Source of the DNA: an uncultured Clostridium sp.
Lineage (GTDB): Bacteria > Bacillota_I > Bacilli_A > Acholeplasmatales > Anaeroplasmataceae
Direction of reading: 5' to 3'
Assembly (NCBI GenBank): GCA_946540005.1
Contig: CAMNHY010000003.1
Coordinates: 1-64,000, forward strand
DNA: 64,000 nucleotides
In this document: piece by piece, positions 17,703-26,029 of the stretch
Layout: each line of letters opens with the position of its first letter
How positions within the stretch are numbered: position 1 is the first letter of the stretch
Notes under the pieces: generated by a model
Seen by the model: the letters and a program-made list of their open reading frames with translations, nothing else
The model's database searches: none
Told to the model about the DNA's origin: nothing
Translations under genes and position numbers: made by a program

Positions 17703-18872
17703 TTATTCTATACGTAAAACTACGCATTTTAGATATAATTGTTCTTCACCAGCTAAAAGCGCAGGATGATCAATTGCTTGAACTCTAAAATCAATAAATT
17801 GTATATTTCTCTTAGAATCAACTTGAGCTTCCTTTAGCATTTGTAAGAATAATTCAGGTGTCATATTTTGACTACATGAATAAGTTAAAAGATAGCCACC
17901 TTTTTTGATTAATTTCATTGCTTGAAGATTAATTTCTTTATATCCTTTATAGGCTTTTTTAACTGTATCTTTAGTTTTTGTAAATGCAGGTGGGTCTAGA
18001 ATAATTACATCATATTTATCTTTAATATCATTATCTCTTAGTAAAGAGAAGACATCACAGCATTTTGTAGATAAATTGGTGAAATTATTAAGTTTAGCAT
18101 TTAACAAAATTTCATCACAAGCCCTTTGTGATATGTCGCAAGCATCTACATGTTTAGCACCATATTTACAAGAATTTAGGGCGAATCCTCCAACATTTGA
18201 GAATGCATCTAAAACCATTTTATCTTTTACATAATATTTTACATTATCTCTATTTAATTTTTGATCTAAAAAATATCCAGTTTTTTGGCCATTTTCTACA
18301 TCTACATAGAATTTAATACCATTTTCAATTACTAATACTCTTGTATCAAATGTACCATATAATGGACCTTTTATTTGCTCTAAACCTTCTTTAAGTCTTA
18401 CAGGCATATCTGATCTTTCATAAATACCTTTTGGGTTTAATTCTTCAACAAGAATATCAACAATATCTTTTTTTATTAAATCCATTCCAAGTGATAAAAA
18501 TTGAACAGATAAAATATCATTATATTTATCAACAATTAGACCTGGTAAAAAGTCCGCCTCAGAGAAGATTAATCTTTGACAATTAGAATCGTTGAATAAG
18601 TTTTTTCTATGTTCAATTGAATATTGAATTCTTTTTCTAAAGAATTCTTTATCTATTACATCATTTTCATTATAAGATAATATTCTTACCATGATTTTTG
18701 AAAATGTATTTAAAAAGCCATAACAAACAAATTCATTTTTTGAATTTAGGACTTTAACAACCTCACCATTTTTAATTTGTCCTTCAAATTTATTTATTTC
18801 ATTATTATAAATCCAAGGAAAACCTTCTAATTTTTCTTTTTCTTCATTATTATTTAAAATTACATTTAGCAT
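17703..18872 (-). CDS. RlmI-type 23S rRNA cytosine C5-methyltransferase
   Basis: The product has 389 residues. An N-terminal PUA-like domain (about 1-75) precedes an EEHEE linker and a Rossmann methyltransferase domain. Visible motifs include SEADFLPGLIVDKY, VLDAFSNVGGFAL (SAM site), LDPPAFTK and the catalytic-type SCSQ. This set is typical of the RlmI/YccW family, which in E. coli makes m5C1962 in 23S rRNA. It overlaps the upstream hydrolase gene by 23 bases, so they share a transcript. Confidence 0.87.
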   Translation of the reverse strand: MLNVILNNNEEKEKLEGFPWIYNNEINKFEGQIKNGEVVKVLNSKNEFVCYGFLNTFSKIMVRILSYNENDVIDKEFFRKRIQYSIEHRKNLFNDSNCQRLIFSEADFLPGLIVDKYNDILSVQFLSLGMDLIKKDIVDILVEELNPKGIYERSDMPVRLKEGLEQIKGPLYGTFDTRVLVIENGIKFYVDVENGQKTGYFLDQKLNRDNVKYYVKDKMVLDAFSNVGGFALNSCKYGAKHVDACDISQRACDEILLNAKLNNFTNLSTKCCDVFSLLRDNDIKDKYDVIILDPPAFTKTKDTVKKAYKGYKEINLQAMKLIKKGGYLLTYSCSQNMTPELFLQMLKEAQVDSKRNIQFIDFRVQAIDHPALLAGEEQLYLKCVVLRIE

Positions 18873-19767
18873 ATTTTTCCTCTACAAAATTCAAAATGTC
18901 CTTATAAACAATATCTTTCTCTTTTTCTTTTAATATTTCATGTCTTAGTCTTGGATATGATATATGTCTTTGATTTTTAAATCCTTGTTTCTTAAGTATT
19001 TTTCTAGATATTTTAATACCTTTTAATGAACCAACACAAGGATCATTTTCACCATTTAGAAGAAGAATTGGCAAATCTTCTTTAACATTTTTTAAGTTTG
19101 TTTTACCCATTTCATACATTAAATGAAATAAATCATTATAGGCTTGATTACTAAATTTAAATCCACATAATGGGTCTTTAATATATTCATCGACATTTTC
19201 TTTATTTACACTTAGCCAATCTAGATTTGTCTTTCTATCTTTAATGGCTTTTTCAAAAGGACCTAAAGCCCCTTTTTCTAATATTATTGAATGACCATGT
19301 TTTCCTTCAAATAGTTTAATTATATTAGATAAAAGAATTGCGAATGGCGCAAATTTATTATAATTTGGAAAACCTGATAAAATAACTTTTTCGTATTCTT
19401 GAGATGAGGTTTTTATTACATTTCTTGTAATAATAGAACCCATTGAGTGACCAAATAATATTACGTTTTGAATCTTTAATTCATTTTTAATATAATTAGT
19501 TATTTCAATTTGGTCCTTAATTAAAGCTTTATATCCATATTTATTTTTGAAAAAACCTAATTCGGTACAATTTGAGCCATGCCCTCTTAAATCGCTAGTG
19601 ATGACTGTATATCCATTTTGATTTAAAAAATGTGCAAAGTCACGATAGCGTTCTTGATGTTCCATCATTCCATGAACAATTTGTACAGCACCTTTAGGAT
19701 TGTCTACTTTATATATTTTTAAATATAATTTTTCATTATCAAATGATTTTAATATACTATATTCCAT
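18850..19767 (-). CDS. Alpha/beta hydrolase, monoacylglycerol lipase/lysophospholipase-like
   Basis: The product is about 305 residues. The oxyanion region is HGMMEHQERY, the nucleophile elbow is GHSMG (Ser near 100), the acid is in LNGENDP and the base is His in LRHE. These match the serine aminopeptidase S33/lysophospholipase group. There is no signal peptide. Substrates are probably lysolipids or monoacylglycerols, which is inference. ATG 19767 is preferred since AAGG lies about eight bases upstream; GTG 19776 is an alternative. Confidence 0.82.
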   Translation of the reverse strand: MEYSILKSFDNEKLYLKIYKVDNPKGAVQIVHGMMEHQERYRDFAHFLNQNGYTVITSDLRGHGSNCTELGFFKNKYGYKALIKDQIEITNYIKNELKIQNVILFGHSMGSIITRNVIKTSSQEYEKVILSGFPNYNKFAPFAILLSNIIKLFEGKHGHSIILEKGALGPFEKAIKDRKTNLDWLSVNKENVDEYIKDPLCGFKFSNQAYNDLFHLMYEMGKTNLKNVKEDLPILLLNGENDPCVGSLKGIKISRKILKKQGFKNQRHISYPRLRHEILKEKEKDIVYKDILNFVEEKYAKCNFK

Positions 19768-19802
19768 ATTTCTCACCTTTTTATTTTATTATAAAATAAA
19801 AT

Positions 19803-19820
19803 GCTCTAGTTTCCTAGAGC
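19803..19820 (-). terminator. Terminator hairpin after RNase J1
   Basis: GCTCTAG pairs with CTAGAGC around a four-base loop. On the minus strand an A/T-rich tail follows that is not pure T, so it may be partly leaky into the hydrolase gene. Confidence 0.6.
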
Positions 19821-19827
19821 AATTTCA

Positions 19828-21498
19828 TTAGATATAACTAAATAATATTAAAATAATTGGTTTTCTTTCAGATTCTTCCTTAACAATTTTATTAAGATAA
19901 TCAGTTAAATCAATTTTAATTTGATCATATGGAATTTTTGGATTACCTAATTCTTTAGCTAAGAATGTTTTAGCTTTTTCTACAAATAGTTTTGTTAATT
20001 CTTCACTATCTTTTAAATATACGAAACCACGAGAAACTACTTGAGGTTCAAGTGCAATTTTTCTCTTATCTTTAATGATTGTAAAAATGATAGAGAATAG
20101 ACCATCATCTGATAAAGATTTACGTTCATGAATAATATCTGAATTTAAATCTGATACAGCACCATCAATATAAATATCTGATGCAGTAACTTTATCATTA
20201 ACTTCACATACACCATCTCTCATTGTTAAAACGTCACCATTAGACATAATGAATAAATTGTTTGGGTTTAGACCACATTGAATATCTAATTCACCACTAG
20301 TTTTTAACATTCTATATTCACCATGAATTGGCATATGATTCTTTGGCTTTAACAATGTAAATAATAACTTTAAGTCACCTTGTGCAGCATGACCTGAAGT
20401 GTGAGTATCAGTGATTGGAGAATGTGTAATTACGTTACAACCGGCTTTAAATAATAAGTTTATTGTATTATTTACACCAACTTGATTACCTGGAATTGGA
20501 GAAGAAGAGAATATTACAGTATCACCTGGAATTAATTTAATCTGTTTATGTATTCCTGCAGCTATACGAGATAATGCGGCCATAGGTTCACCTTGAGAGC
20601 CTGTACAAATAATAACCAATTCATGTGGTTTATAATTTTTACATTCATCTACTTCAATAAATGTAGATTTTGGAGCTGTAATATAACCAATTTGTTGACC
20701 TACTTCAATTGTCTTTAGCATTGAACGACCAAATATTGCGATTTTTCTATTTGTAGCTACTGCAGCTTCAACAATTTGTTGTACACGATAAATATTTGAT
20801 GCAAATGTTGCAACTAAGATACGAGAATGAATATGCTTAAATAATTCTAATATATTTTTACCAATATATTTTTCTGACTTTGTATAACCTGGAACTGTTG
20901 CATTTGTTGAATCTGATAATAGTAAATCAACACCATCTTCACCAAGCTTTGCTAATTTATAGAATTCTGTATTTGGTCCATTTGGGGTCATATCAAATTT
21001 GAAGTCACCAGTATGGAAAATTGTACCAGCCTTAGTCTTTACTACAATACCATAAGTATCAGGTACTGAGTGTGTCATTCTAATGAAAGAAATTTGACAA
21101 TCTTTAAATTTATATTCATCATTTGATGTAAATTCAACAATTTCAGGAACTCTAATATCTTTATGCTCCTCTAATTTATTTTTAATAAGTGCTACTGTTA
21201 CACCTGCTGCATAAATCTTAGGAATTTTAACTTCTTTTAATAAGAATGGAATTCCACCAATGTGGTCTTCATGACCATGTGTAACAAATAAACCAATAAT
21301 TTTGTCTTCATTTTCTTTTAAATATGAGAAGTTGGGTATAACATAATCTACACCTAATAAATGTTCATCAGGGAATAAAATACCGCAGTCGATTATAATT
21401 ATTTGATTCATATATTCGATACAATATAAGTTTTTACCAACTTCAAGAAGTCCTCCTAATGCGAAGACTCTAACTTCATGTGAATTTAATCTAGCCAT
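19828..21498 (-). CDS. rnjA: Ribonuclease J1
   Basis: The product has 556 residues. It is a metallo-beta-lactamase/beta-CASP nuclease with all metal ligands: HGHEDH at 74-79, His143, Asp165 in HTGDFKFD, and a late His in MPIHGEYR. RNase J1 degrades RNA 5' to 3' and also cuts internally; it is central to mRNA decay and 16S maturation in Firmicutes. GGAGG precedes ATG. The leader of about 135 bases holds two hairpins, and its promoter abuts that of proS. A second, altered copy is at 39609. Confidence 0.95.
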   Translation of the reverse strand: MARLNSHEVRVFALGGLLEVGKNLYCIEYMNQIIIIDCGILFPDEHLLGVDYVIPNFSYLKENEDKIIGLFVTHGHEDHIGGIPFLLKEVKIPKIYAAGVTVALIKNKLEEHKDIRVPEIVEFTSNDEYKFKDCQISFIRMTHSVPDTYGIVVKTKAGTIFHTGDFKFDMTPNGPNTEFYKLAKLGEDGVDLLLSDSTNATVPGYTKSEKYIGKNILELFKHIHSRILVATFASNIYRVQQIVEAAVATNRKIAIFGRSMLKTIEVGQQIGYITAPKSTFIEVDECKNYKPHELVIICTGSQGEPMAALSRIAAGIHKQIKLIPGDTVIFSSSPIPGNQVGVNNTINLLFKAGCNVITHSPITDTHTSGHAAQGDLKLLFTLLKPKNHMPIHGEYRMLKTSGELDIQCGLNPNNLFIMSNGDVLTMRDGVCEVNDKVTASDIYIDGAVSDLNSDIIHERKSLSDDGLFSIIFTIIKDKRKIALEPQVVSRGFVYLKDSEELTKLFVEKAKTFLAKELGNPKIPYDQIKIDLTDYLNKIVKEESERKPIILILFSYI

Positions 21499-21534
21499 AA
21501 CAAAAAATCCTCCTTTATAAATTCAATAAAAGAT

Positions 21535-21614
21535 GTAATAGAAAAAGCTATTACTGTAAAATCTAAAAAAAGTAATAATTAAATTTTTTCGTCTATATGG
21601 AAGAAAAAGCTTCC
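21535..21614 (-). promoter_or_regulatory. Structured 5' leader of rnjA with two hairpins bearing identical loops
   Basis: On the minus strand, GGAAG-CUUUUU-CUUCC (21599-21614) and GUAAUAG-CUUUUU-CUAUUAC (21535-21554) form two hairpins with the same six-base loop. They sit between the predicted start of transcription near 21633 and the ribosome site. Function is unknown; autoregulation by RNase J is one possibility. Confidence 0.5.
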
Positions 21615-21639
21615 GCGAAATAATTTAAATTCATATGTT

Positions 21640-21668
21640 ATTATAACCTAAATTAAGTTATATATCAA
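21640..21668 (-). promoter_or_regulatory. Promoter of rnjA
   Basis: Minus strand TTGATA (21663-21668), 17 bases, TATAAT (21640-21645). It stands back to back with the proS promoter. Confidence 0.75.
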
Positions 21669-21697
21669 TTGTTTTAATAAAATGATTGTGATATAAT
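21669..21697 (+). promoter_or_regulatory. Promoter of proS
   Basis: TTGTTT (21669-21674), 17 bases, TATAAT (21692-21697) with an extended TG. Its -35 directly touches the -35 of rnjA. Confidence 0.78.
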
Positions 21698-21759
21698 CAT
21701 AACAGACTTTTTTTTAAAAGTTATATTTTTGATTGTTTCGAAGAAAGAGGTAAAATGTT

Positions 21760-23472
21760 ATGAAAGCTAGTCAAATGTTAATTTCAACATCAAAAGAAGC
21801 TCCAGCAGAAGCTAAAATTGCATCACATCAATTATTACTTCGTGCAGGTTATATGAAGAATGAAGTTGCGGGTATTTATAACTATCTACCGTTAGGTCTT
21901 CGTGTAATAAATAAAATTGAGACTGTTATTAGAGAAGAAATGAATAAGTCTGGTGCTAATGAGATTTTATGTTCAGCTATTCAACCTAAGGAATTATGGG
22001 AAGAAAGTGGACGTTGGTCAAAATATGGTCCTGAATTAATGAGATTTAAAGATAGACATGAAAGAGAATTCTGTCTTGGACCTACTCATGAAGAAGTATT
22101 TACTTCAATTGCACGTGACTTAATTAAATCACCTAAACAATTACCAATGAATTTATATCAAATTCAAACTAAATATAGAGATGAATTCAGACCTAGATTT
22201 GGTTTAATGCGTTCTCGTGAATTTATCATGAAAGATGCATATACTTTTGATAAGGATGAAGCTGGTTTAGAAGTAAGTTATCAAACTATGTATGATACAT
22301 ATTCTAAAATCTTTACACGTCTTGGATTAAATTATCGTCCTGTTTTAGCTGATACAGGTGCTATTGGTGGTAATGGATCACATCAATTTATGGCTCTATG
22401 TGATATTGGTGAATCTGATATTGTATATTGTGAAAATTGTGGATATGCAGCAGACGTTGAAAAGAGTGATGCTGTATGTACATTAAAAGATGATTCAAAA
22501 GAATTACCACTTGAAAAGGTTAATGTTGGAGATGCTAAATCAATTGAACAAATGGTTGAATTCTATAAGAGACCAGCTACAGAAATGGTTAAATCTGTTT
22601 TATATAAAGATAGTGAAACTAAGAAATTATATTTAGCTTTAGTTAGAGGCGACAGAGAAGTTAATGAAATAAAATTAGTTAATGCTATAAATTCAGCAGA
22701 AGCATTTTTAACATTTGGTAATGATGAAGATATTAAATCATTACATACATCAGAAGGATATATCGGACCTGTTGGACTAAAAGGTGATATTGAAATATTA
22801 GTTGATAATGAAGTTGCAGCTATGAAGAATGCAATTTATGGTGCAAATGAATATCAAATGAATTATATCAATGTTAATTATGGTAGAGATTATACAGGTA
22901 GAGTTCTTGATTTACGTAAGGCCGTAGCAGGAGATTTATGTCCTTGCTGTGGTAAGCCAATGAAGATGCGTAGAGGTATTGAAGTTGGTCAAATCTTTAA
23001 GCTTCAAACTAAGTATAGCGAAGCTATGAACTGTACTTATCAAAATGAACAAGGAAAGAATGTTCCAATGGTAATGGGTTGCTATGGTATTGGTGTTACT
23101 CGTACTATGACAGCTATTATTGAACAACATCATGATGATTTTGGTATTCAATGGCCATTAAATGTTGCACCATATCATGCTGTTGTAATTCCTGTAATTA
23201 ATAAGGATGAAGCTCAAGTTTCTTTAGCTAATGATTTATATAATAAATTATTAAATGCTAATGTTGAAACTATTTTAGATGATAGAGATGCAAAACCAGG
23301 ATTTAAGTTTAAAGACTGGGATTTAATGGGCATCCCTTATCAAATTATTTGTGGTAAACGTTCTAGTGAAGGCATTGTTGAATTAAAGAATAGAATGACT
23401 AATGAAAAAGAAGAAATGTCATTTGAAGATGCATTAAATAAGGTTATTGATGCAGTTAAAGCTATAAAATAA
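21760..23472 (+). CDS. proS: Prolyl-tRNA synthetase (bacterial type with editing insertion)
   Basis: The product has 570 residues. It is a class II synthetase: LGPTHEEV at 106-113, the motif 2 region FRPRFGLMRSREF, and GCYGIGVTRT as motif 3. The stretch of about 230-390 between motifs 2 and 3 is the YbaK-like domain that clears Ala-tRNA-Pro, as in bacterial-type ProRS. The C-terminal anticodon-binding domain begins near 470. It charges tRNA-Pro in the cytosol. In many Firmicutes proS precedes polC and rimP; here a sirtuin, coaD and a CBS gene lie between proS and rimP. Confidence 0.96.
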   Translation: MKASQMLISTSKEAPAEAKIASHQLLLRAGYMKNEVAGIYNYLPLGLRVINKIETVIREEMNKSGANEILCSAIQPKELWEESGRWSKYGPELMRFKDRHEREFCLGPTHEEVFTSIARDLIKSPKQLPMNLYQIQTKYRDEFRPRFGLMRSREFIMKDAYTFDKDEAGLEVSYQTMYDTYSKIFTRLGLNYRPVLADTGAIGGNGSHQFMALCDIGESDIVYCENCGYAADVEKSDAVCTLKDDSKELPLEKVNVGDAKSIEQMVEFYKRPATEMVKSVLYKDSETKKLYLALVRGDREVNEIKLVNAINSAEAFLTFGNDEDIKSLHTSEGYIGPVGLKGDIEILVDNEVAAMKNAIYGANEYQMNYINVNYGRDYTGRVLDLRKAVAGDLCPCCGKPMKMRRGIEVGQIFKLQTKYSEAMNCTYQNEQGKNVPMVMGCYGIGVTRTMTAIIEQHHDDFGIQWPLNVAPYHAVVIPVINKDEAQVSLANDLYNKLLNANVETILDDRDAKPGFKFKDWDLMGIPYQIICGKRSSEGIVELKNRMTNEKEEMSFEDALNKVIDAVKAIK

Positions 23473-23479
23473 TAAAATT

Positions 23480-23510
23480 CTATCTAGATTTTTTTCTAGA
23501 TAGTTTTTTT
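23480..23510 (+). terminator. Intrinsic terminator of proS
   Basis: CTATCTAGA pairs with TCTAGATAG around six T, followed by seven T. Confidence 0.92.
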
Positions 23511-23590
23511 ATGCATAAAAATATATAGTTTTATATCTCAAATATTTATAAATATGTTTTATAATACAAGTGTAGTAAAGTTTATTCTAA

Positions 23591-23599
23591 TGTTATAAT
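23591..23599 (+). promoter_or_regulatory. Extended -10 promoter of the sirtuin gene
   Basis: TGTTATAAT at 23591-23599; no clear -35. Confidence 0.55.
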
Positions 23600-23619
23600 A
23601 TATATGAAGGATATTAATT

Positions 23620-24345
23620 ATGGATCAAAGAAAATTAGAAGAATTAATGAAGATTATTCAAGAATCAAATAAAATAGTGTTTTTTGGTGGTGCAGGAGTA
23701 TCTGTTGCATCTAATATTCCTGATTTTAGAGGCGCTAATGGATTATATAATTATTCACCAGAAGAAATAATAAGTCATCACTTCTTTATGTCACACACTA
23801 AAGAGTTTTATGATTTTTATTTTAGTAAAATGGTTTATCCTAATGCATTACCTAATGCTTGTCATAAAGCGCTTAAATATCTTGAAGATAAAAAGAAGTT
23901 ATTATCAATTGTAACTCAAAATATTGATAATCTACATCAAGCTGCAGGTAGTAGTGTTGTTAGAGAATTACATGGTTCTGTTAAGAGAAATTATTGTATG
24001 AAGTGTCATAAGTATTATGATATTTCGGATATTAAGCTTGAAGGAATACCTAAATGCTCATGCGGAGGTATTATTAAACCTGATGTTGTATTATATGAAG
24101 AAGGTTTAGATGAAAAAGTAATAAATAATGCGATTAAAGACATTTCCACTTGTGACACTTTAATTATTGCAGGAACATCTCTAGTAGTATATCCTGCTGC
24201 AAGCTTTATTAGATTTTTTAGAGGTAAACATTTAGTTATTATTAATATAGGAGAAACTAGTTATGATAACTTATGTGATTTAGTAATTGATGGAAAAGTG
24301 GAAGAATATTTAAATATAGATAATTTTAAAAAATATGGGATATAA
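23620..24345 (+). CDS. cobB: NAD-dependent protein deacylase, sirtuin (CobB/SrtN)
   Basis: The product has 241 residues. The NAD site is GAGVSVASNIPDFRG (24-38), followed by TQNIDNLH and catalytic His118 in ELHGS. The zinc ribbon has Cys126, Cys129, Cys146 and Cys148. It removes acetyl or other acyl groups from lysines, using NAD. It has its own promoter and converges on coaD, sharing a terminator. Confidence 0.94.
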   Translation: MDQRKLEELMKIIQESNKIVFFGGAGVSVASNIPDFRGANGLYNYSPEEIISHHFFMSHTKEFYDFYFSKMVYPNALPNACHKALKYLEDKKKLLSIVTQNIDNLHQAAGSSVVRELHGSVKRNYCMKCHKYYDISDIKLEGIPKCSCGGIIKPDVVLYEEGLDEKVINNAIKDISTCDTLIIAGTSLVVYPAASFIRFFRGKHLVIINIGETSYDNLCDLVIDGKVEEYLNIDNFKKYGI

Positions 24346-24347
24346 AA

Positions 24348-24380
24348 AAGACTTGAGTAGGATAAACCTATTCAAGTCTT
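24348..24380. terminator. Bidirectional terminator between cobB and coaD
   Basis: A 14-bp stem (24348-24361 with 24367-24380) with a five-base loop, A-rich on the left and T-rich on the right. It overlaps the coaD stop by two bases. Confidence 0.85.
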
Positions 24381-24861
24381 ATTGTTTTTCTTTGTATTTT
24401 TTATATATTTCACAAGCTATTTCTGTTGGTACATATTTATTTATATCAACATTGAATGCTAATAATTCTCTAATAGAAGAAGATGATACAAATTGATTCT
24501 TAGGATTAGGGAACATAAGCAAAGTTTCAATTTCAGGATAAATATCTTGATTGAATTGTGCTAATTGATATTCAGATTCATAATCTGTATAATTTCTTAA
24601 TCCTCTTATAATTACATTTATATTATTCTTTTTTGCATAAGATACAGTTAGTTCGTTTGTAGAAATTACTTTAACATTTTTCATATCTTTAACGACTTTT
24701 TTTATCATTTCAAGTCTTTCACTAACAGTAAATGTAGGATTTTTATGAACATTAGTTGATATTAGTACATGTACTTCATCAAATATTTTACTAGCTCTTC
24801 TTATAACGTCTAAATGTCCGTTTGATAGTGGATCAAATGAACCCGGGTAAACAGCTCTCAT
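24379..24861 (-). CDS. coaD: Phosphopantetheine adenylyltransferase
   Basis: The product has 160 residues, the normal CoaD length. GSFDPLSNGH (7-16) is the nucleotidyltransferase signature, and VSSSSIRE near 128-135 is the second conserved loop. It adds AMP to 4'-phosphopantetheine, the next-to-last step of coenzyme A synthesis. GAGGTG precedes ATG. It is a single gene with its own promoter. Confidence 0.95.
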   Translation of the reverse strand: MRAVYPGSFDPLSNGHLDVIRRASKIFDEVHVLISTNVHKNPTFTVSERLEMIKKVVKDMKNVKVISTNELTVSYAKKNNINVIIRGLRNYTDYESEYQLAQFNQDIYPEIETLLMFPNPKNQFVSSSSIRELLAFNVDINKYVPTEIACEIYKKYKEKQ

Positions 24862-24886
24862 AAATTACACCTCAAATTCCTAATAA

Positions 24887-24915
24887 AGTATACAACTCTT
24901 TATATTATAATTCAA
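24887..24915 (-). promoter_or_regulatory. Promoter of coaD
   Basis: Minus strand TTGAAT (24910-24915), 17 bases, TATACT (24887-24892). Confidence 0.65.
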
Positions 24916-25011
24916 TAAAAACTCTTATATAAGTATTATAAAATATTTATTTAAAATAGTAAAATTTTTTACAAGTTCTTTCTAATCTATTTATTTTTTG
25001 TAAAATAATTG

Positions 25012-25017
25012 TATAAT
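25012..25017 (+). promoter_or_regulatory. -10 box of the CBS-protein gene
   Basis: TATAAT at 25012-25017, 20 bases before ATG 25037. No good -35 is seen. Confidence 0.45.
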
Positions 25018-25036
25018 AAACTTAGGTGAGACATAT

Positions 25037-25435
25037 ATGAACGTATTATTTTTTTTAATACCTAAATCTAAAATTTCATATTTAGAAGAAAATGACACTC
25101 TCCGTCAAGCATTAGAAAAAGTTAGAACTTCAGGTTTTACAAATCTTCCTGTTATCAAAGAAAATAGTGAATTTGCATTCTCTTTATCAGAAGGAGACAT
25201 TTTATTTAAAATTTTAGAAATGAATTCTTATGATATTCATGATTTTGAAAAAATTAAAATCAAAGATATTTCAAGAAAACGTCAATTTAAAACTATTTCT
25301 ATAAATAACAATATGGAAGATTTAGCACAGATTGTACTTGAACAAAATTATGTTCCTGTTGTAGATGATAGGAATATTTTTATTGGTTTAATTACAAGAC
25401 ATGATATATTGAAGTATTTTTTTGACAATAAGTAA
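25037..25435 (+). CDS. CBS-pair protein, CbpB/DarB-like c-di-AMP-binding candidate
   Basis: The product has 132 residues: two CBS domains (about 10-60 and 75-130) and nothing else. Spacing and several segments follow Bacillus DarB (YkuL) and Listeria CbpB: an opening KSKISYLEENDTLRQAL, a central FEKI, and a closing GLITRHDILKYF. Those proteins bind cyclic di-AMP, and when free they activate the Rel ppGpp synthetase. A rel gene occurs in this window at 46024. The N-terminus is slightly shorter than in DarB. The assignment is by eye; another small CBS protein is possible. Confidence 0.65.
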   Translation: MNVLFFLIPKSKISYLEENDTLRQALEKVRTSGFTNLPVIKENSEFAFSLSEGDILFKILEMNSYDIHDFEKIKIKDISRKRQFKTISINNNMEDLAQIVLEQNYVPVVDDRNIFIGLITRHDILKYFFDNK

Positions 25436-25466
25436 TCCCCAATTTAGCAAAAAAATGGCATAAGGG

Positions 25467-25495
25467 TTGTTAAAAATATATAAAAGTGATATAAT
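25467..25495 (+). promoter_or_regulatory. Promoter of the rimP-nusA-infB operon
   Basis: TTGTTA (25467-25472), 17 bases, TATAAT (25490-25495) with an extended TG. Transcription would begin near 25502. Confidence 0.8.
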
Positions 25496-25511
25496 AAATC
25501 TAATGAAAGAT

Positions 25512-25538
25512 GTGAGAAGGTTGACCTTCTCACTTTTT
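25512..25538 (+). terminator. Leader attenuator ahead of rimP-nusA
   Basis: GTGAGAAGG pairs with CCTTCTCAC around TTGA, then five T. It begins about 10 bases after the predicted transcription start and before the rimP ribosome site, so it should control entry into the operon. Bacillus subtilis has a NusA-dependent attenuator at the same place. Confidence 0.8.
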
Positions 25539-25560
25539 CAATGCATGGAGGTGTATATAT

Positions 25561-26010
25561 TTGTTAGACTTAAGTATAGTTGAAGAATTAGTAAATGAAT
25601 TCTTAAAAGATCACAATGAATTATCATTATATTCTCTTGAATGGGCTAATGAATTTGGCTATAAAATTTTAAGAGTTGCGATTGATAAGAAGGGTGGTAT
25701 TAATTCTGACGAATTAGCTGTAGTTAATGATTATTTATCTGAACAATTAGATAAATATGAGAATGATTTACCTGCTAATTATATGCTAGAAGTATGTTCA
25801 CCTGGTGCTGAAAAGCCTTTAAGAAATGAGGAAGAAGTTCTTAATTCTATAGGTGAAAAAATTAATGCAAAAACTGATAAGTTTGAATTTGAAGGTAAAC
25901 TTTTAAGTTTTGAAGGAAGAATTCTTACTATACAAATTAATGTCAAAGGACGTATAAAGAAAGTAGAAGTTCCTTATGATGATATCAAAGAAATTAGACT
26001 AGCCGTTTAA
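25561..26010 (+). CDS. rimP: Ribosome maturation factor RimP
   Basis: The product has 149 residues. It shows the two RimP domains, with the conserved LEVCSPGAEKPLR segment near 80-92. It assists 30S subunit maturation. The start is TTG 25561, seven bases after GGAGGTG. It opens the operon rimP-nusA-rnpM-ylxQ-infB-rbfA. Confidence 0.93.
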   Translation: MLDLSIVEELVNEFLKDHNELSLYSLEWANEFGYKILRVAIDKKGGINSDELAVVNDYLSEQLDKYENDLPANYMLEVCSPGAEKPLRNEEEVLNSIGEKINAKTDKFEFEGKLLSFEGRILTIQINVKGRIKKVEVPYDDIKEIRLAV

Positions 26011-26029
26011 ATAGGAGGTTATATTAAAA

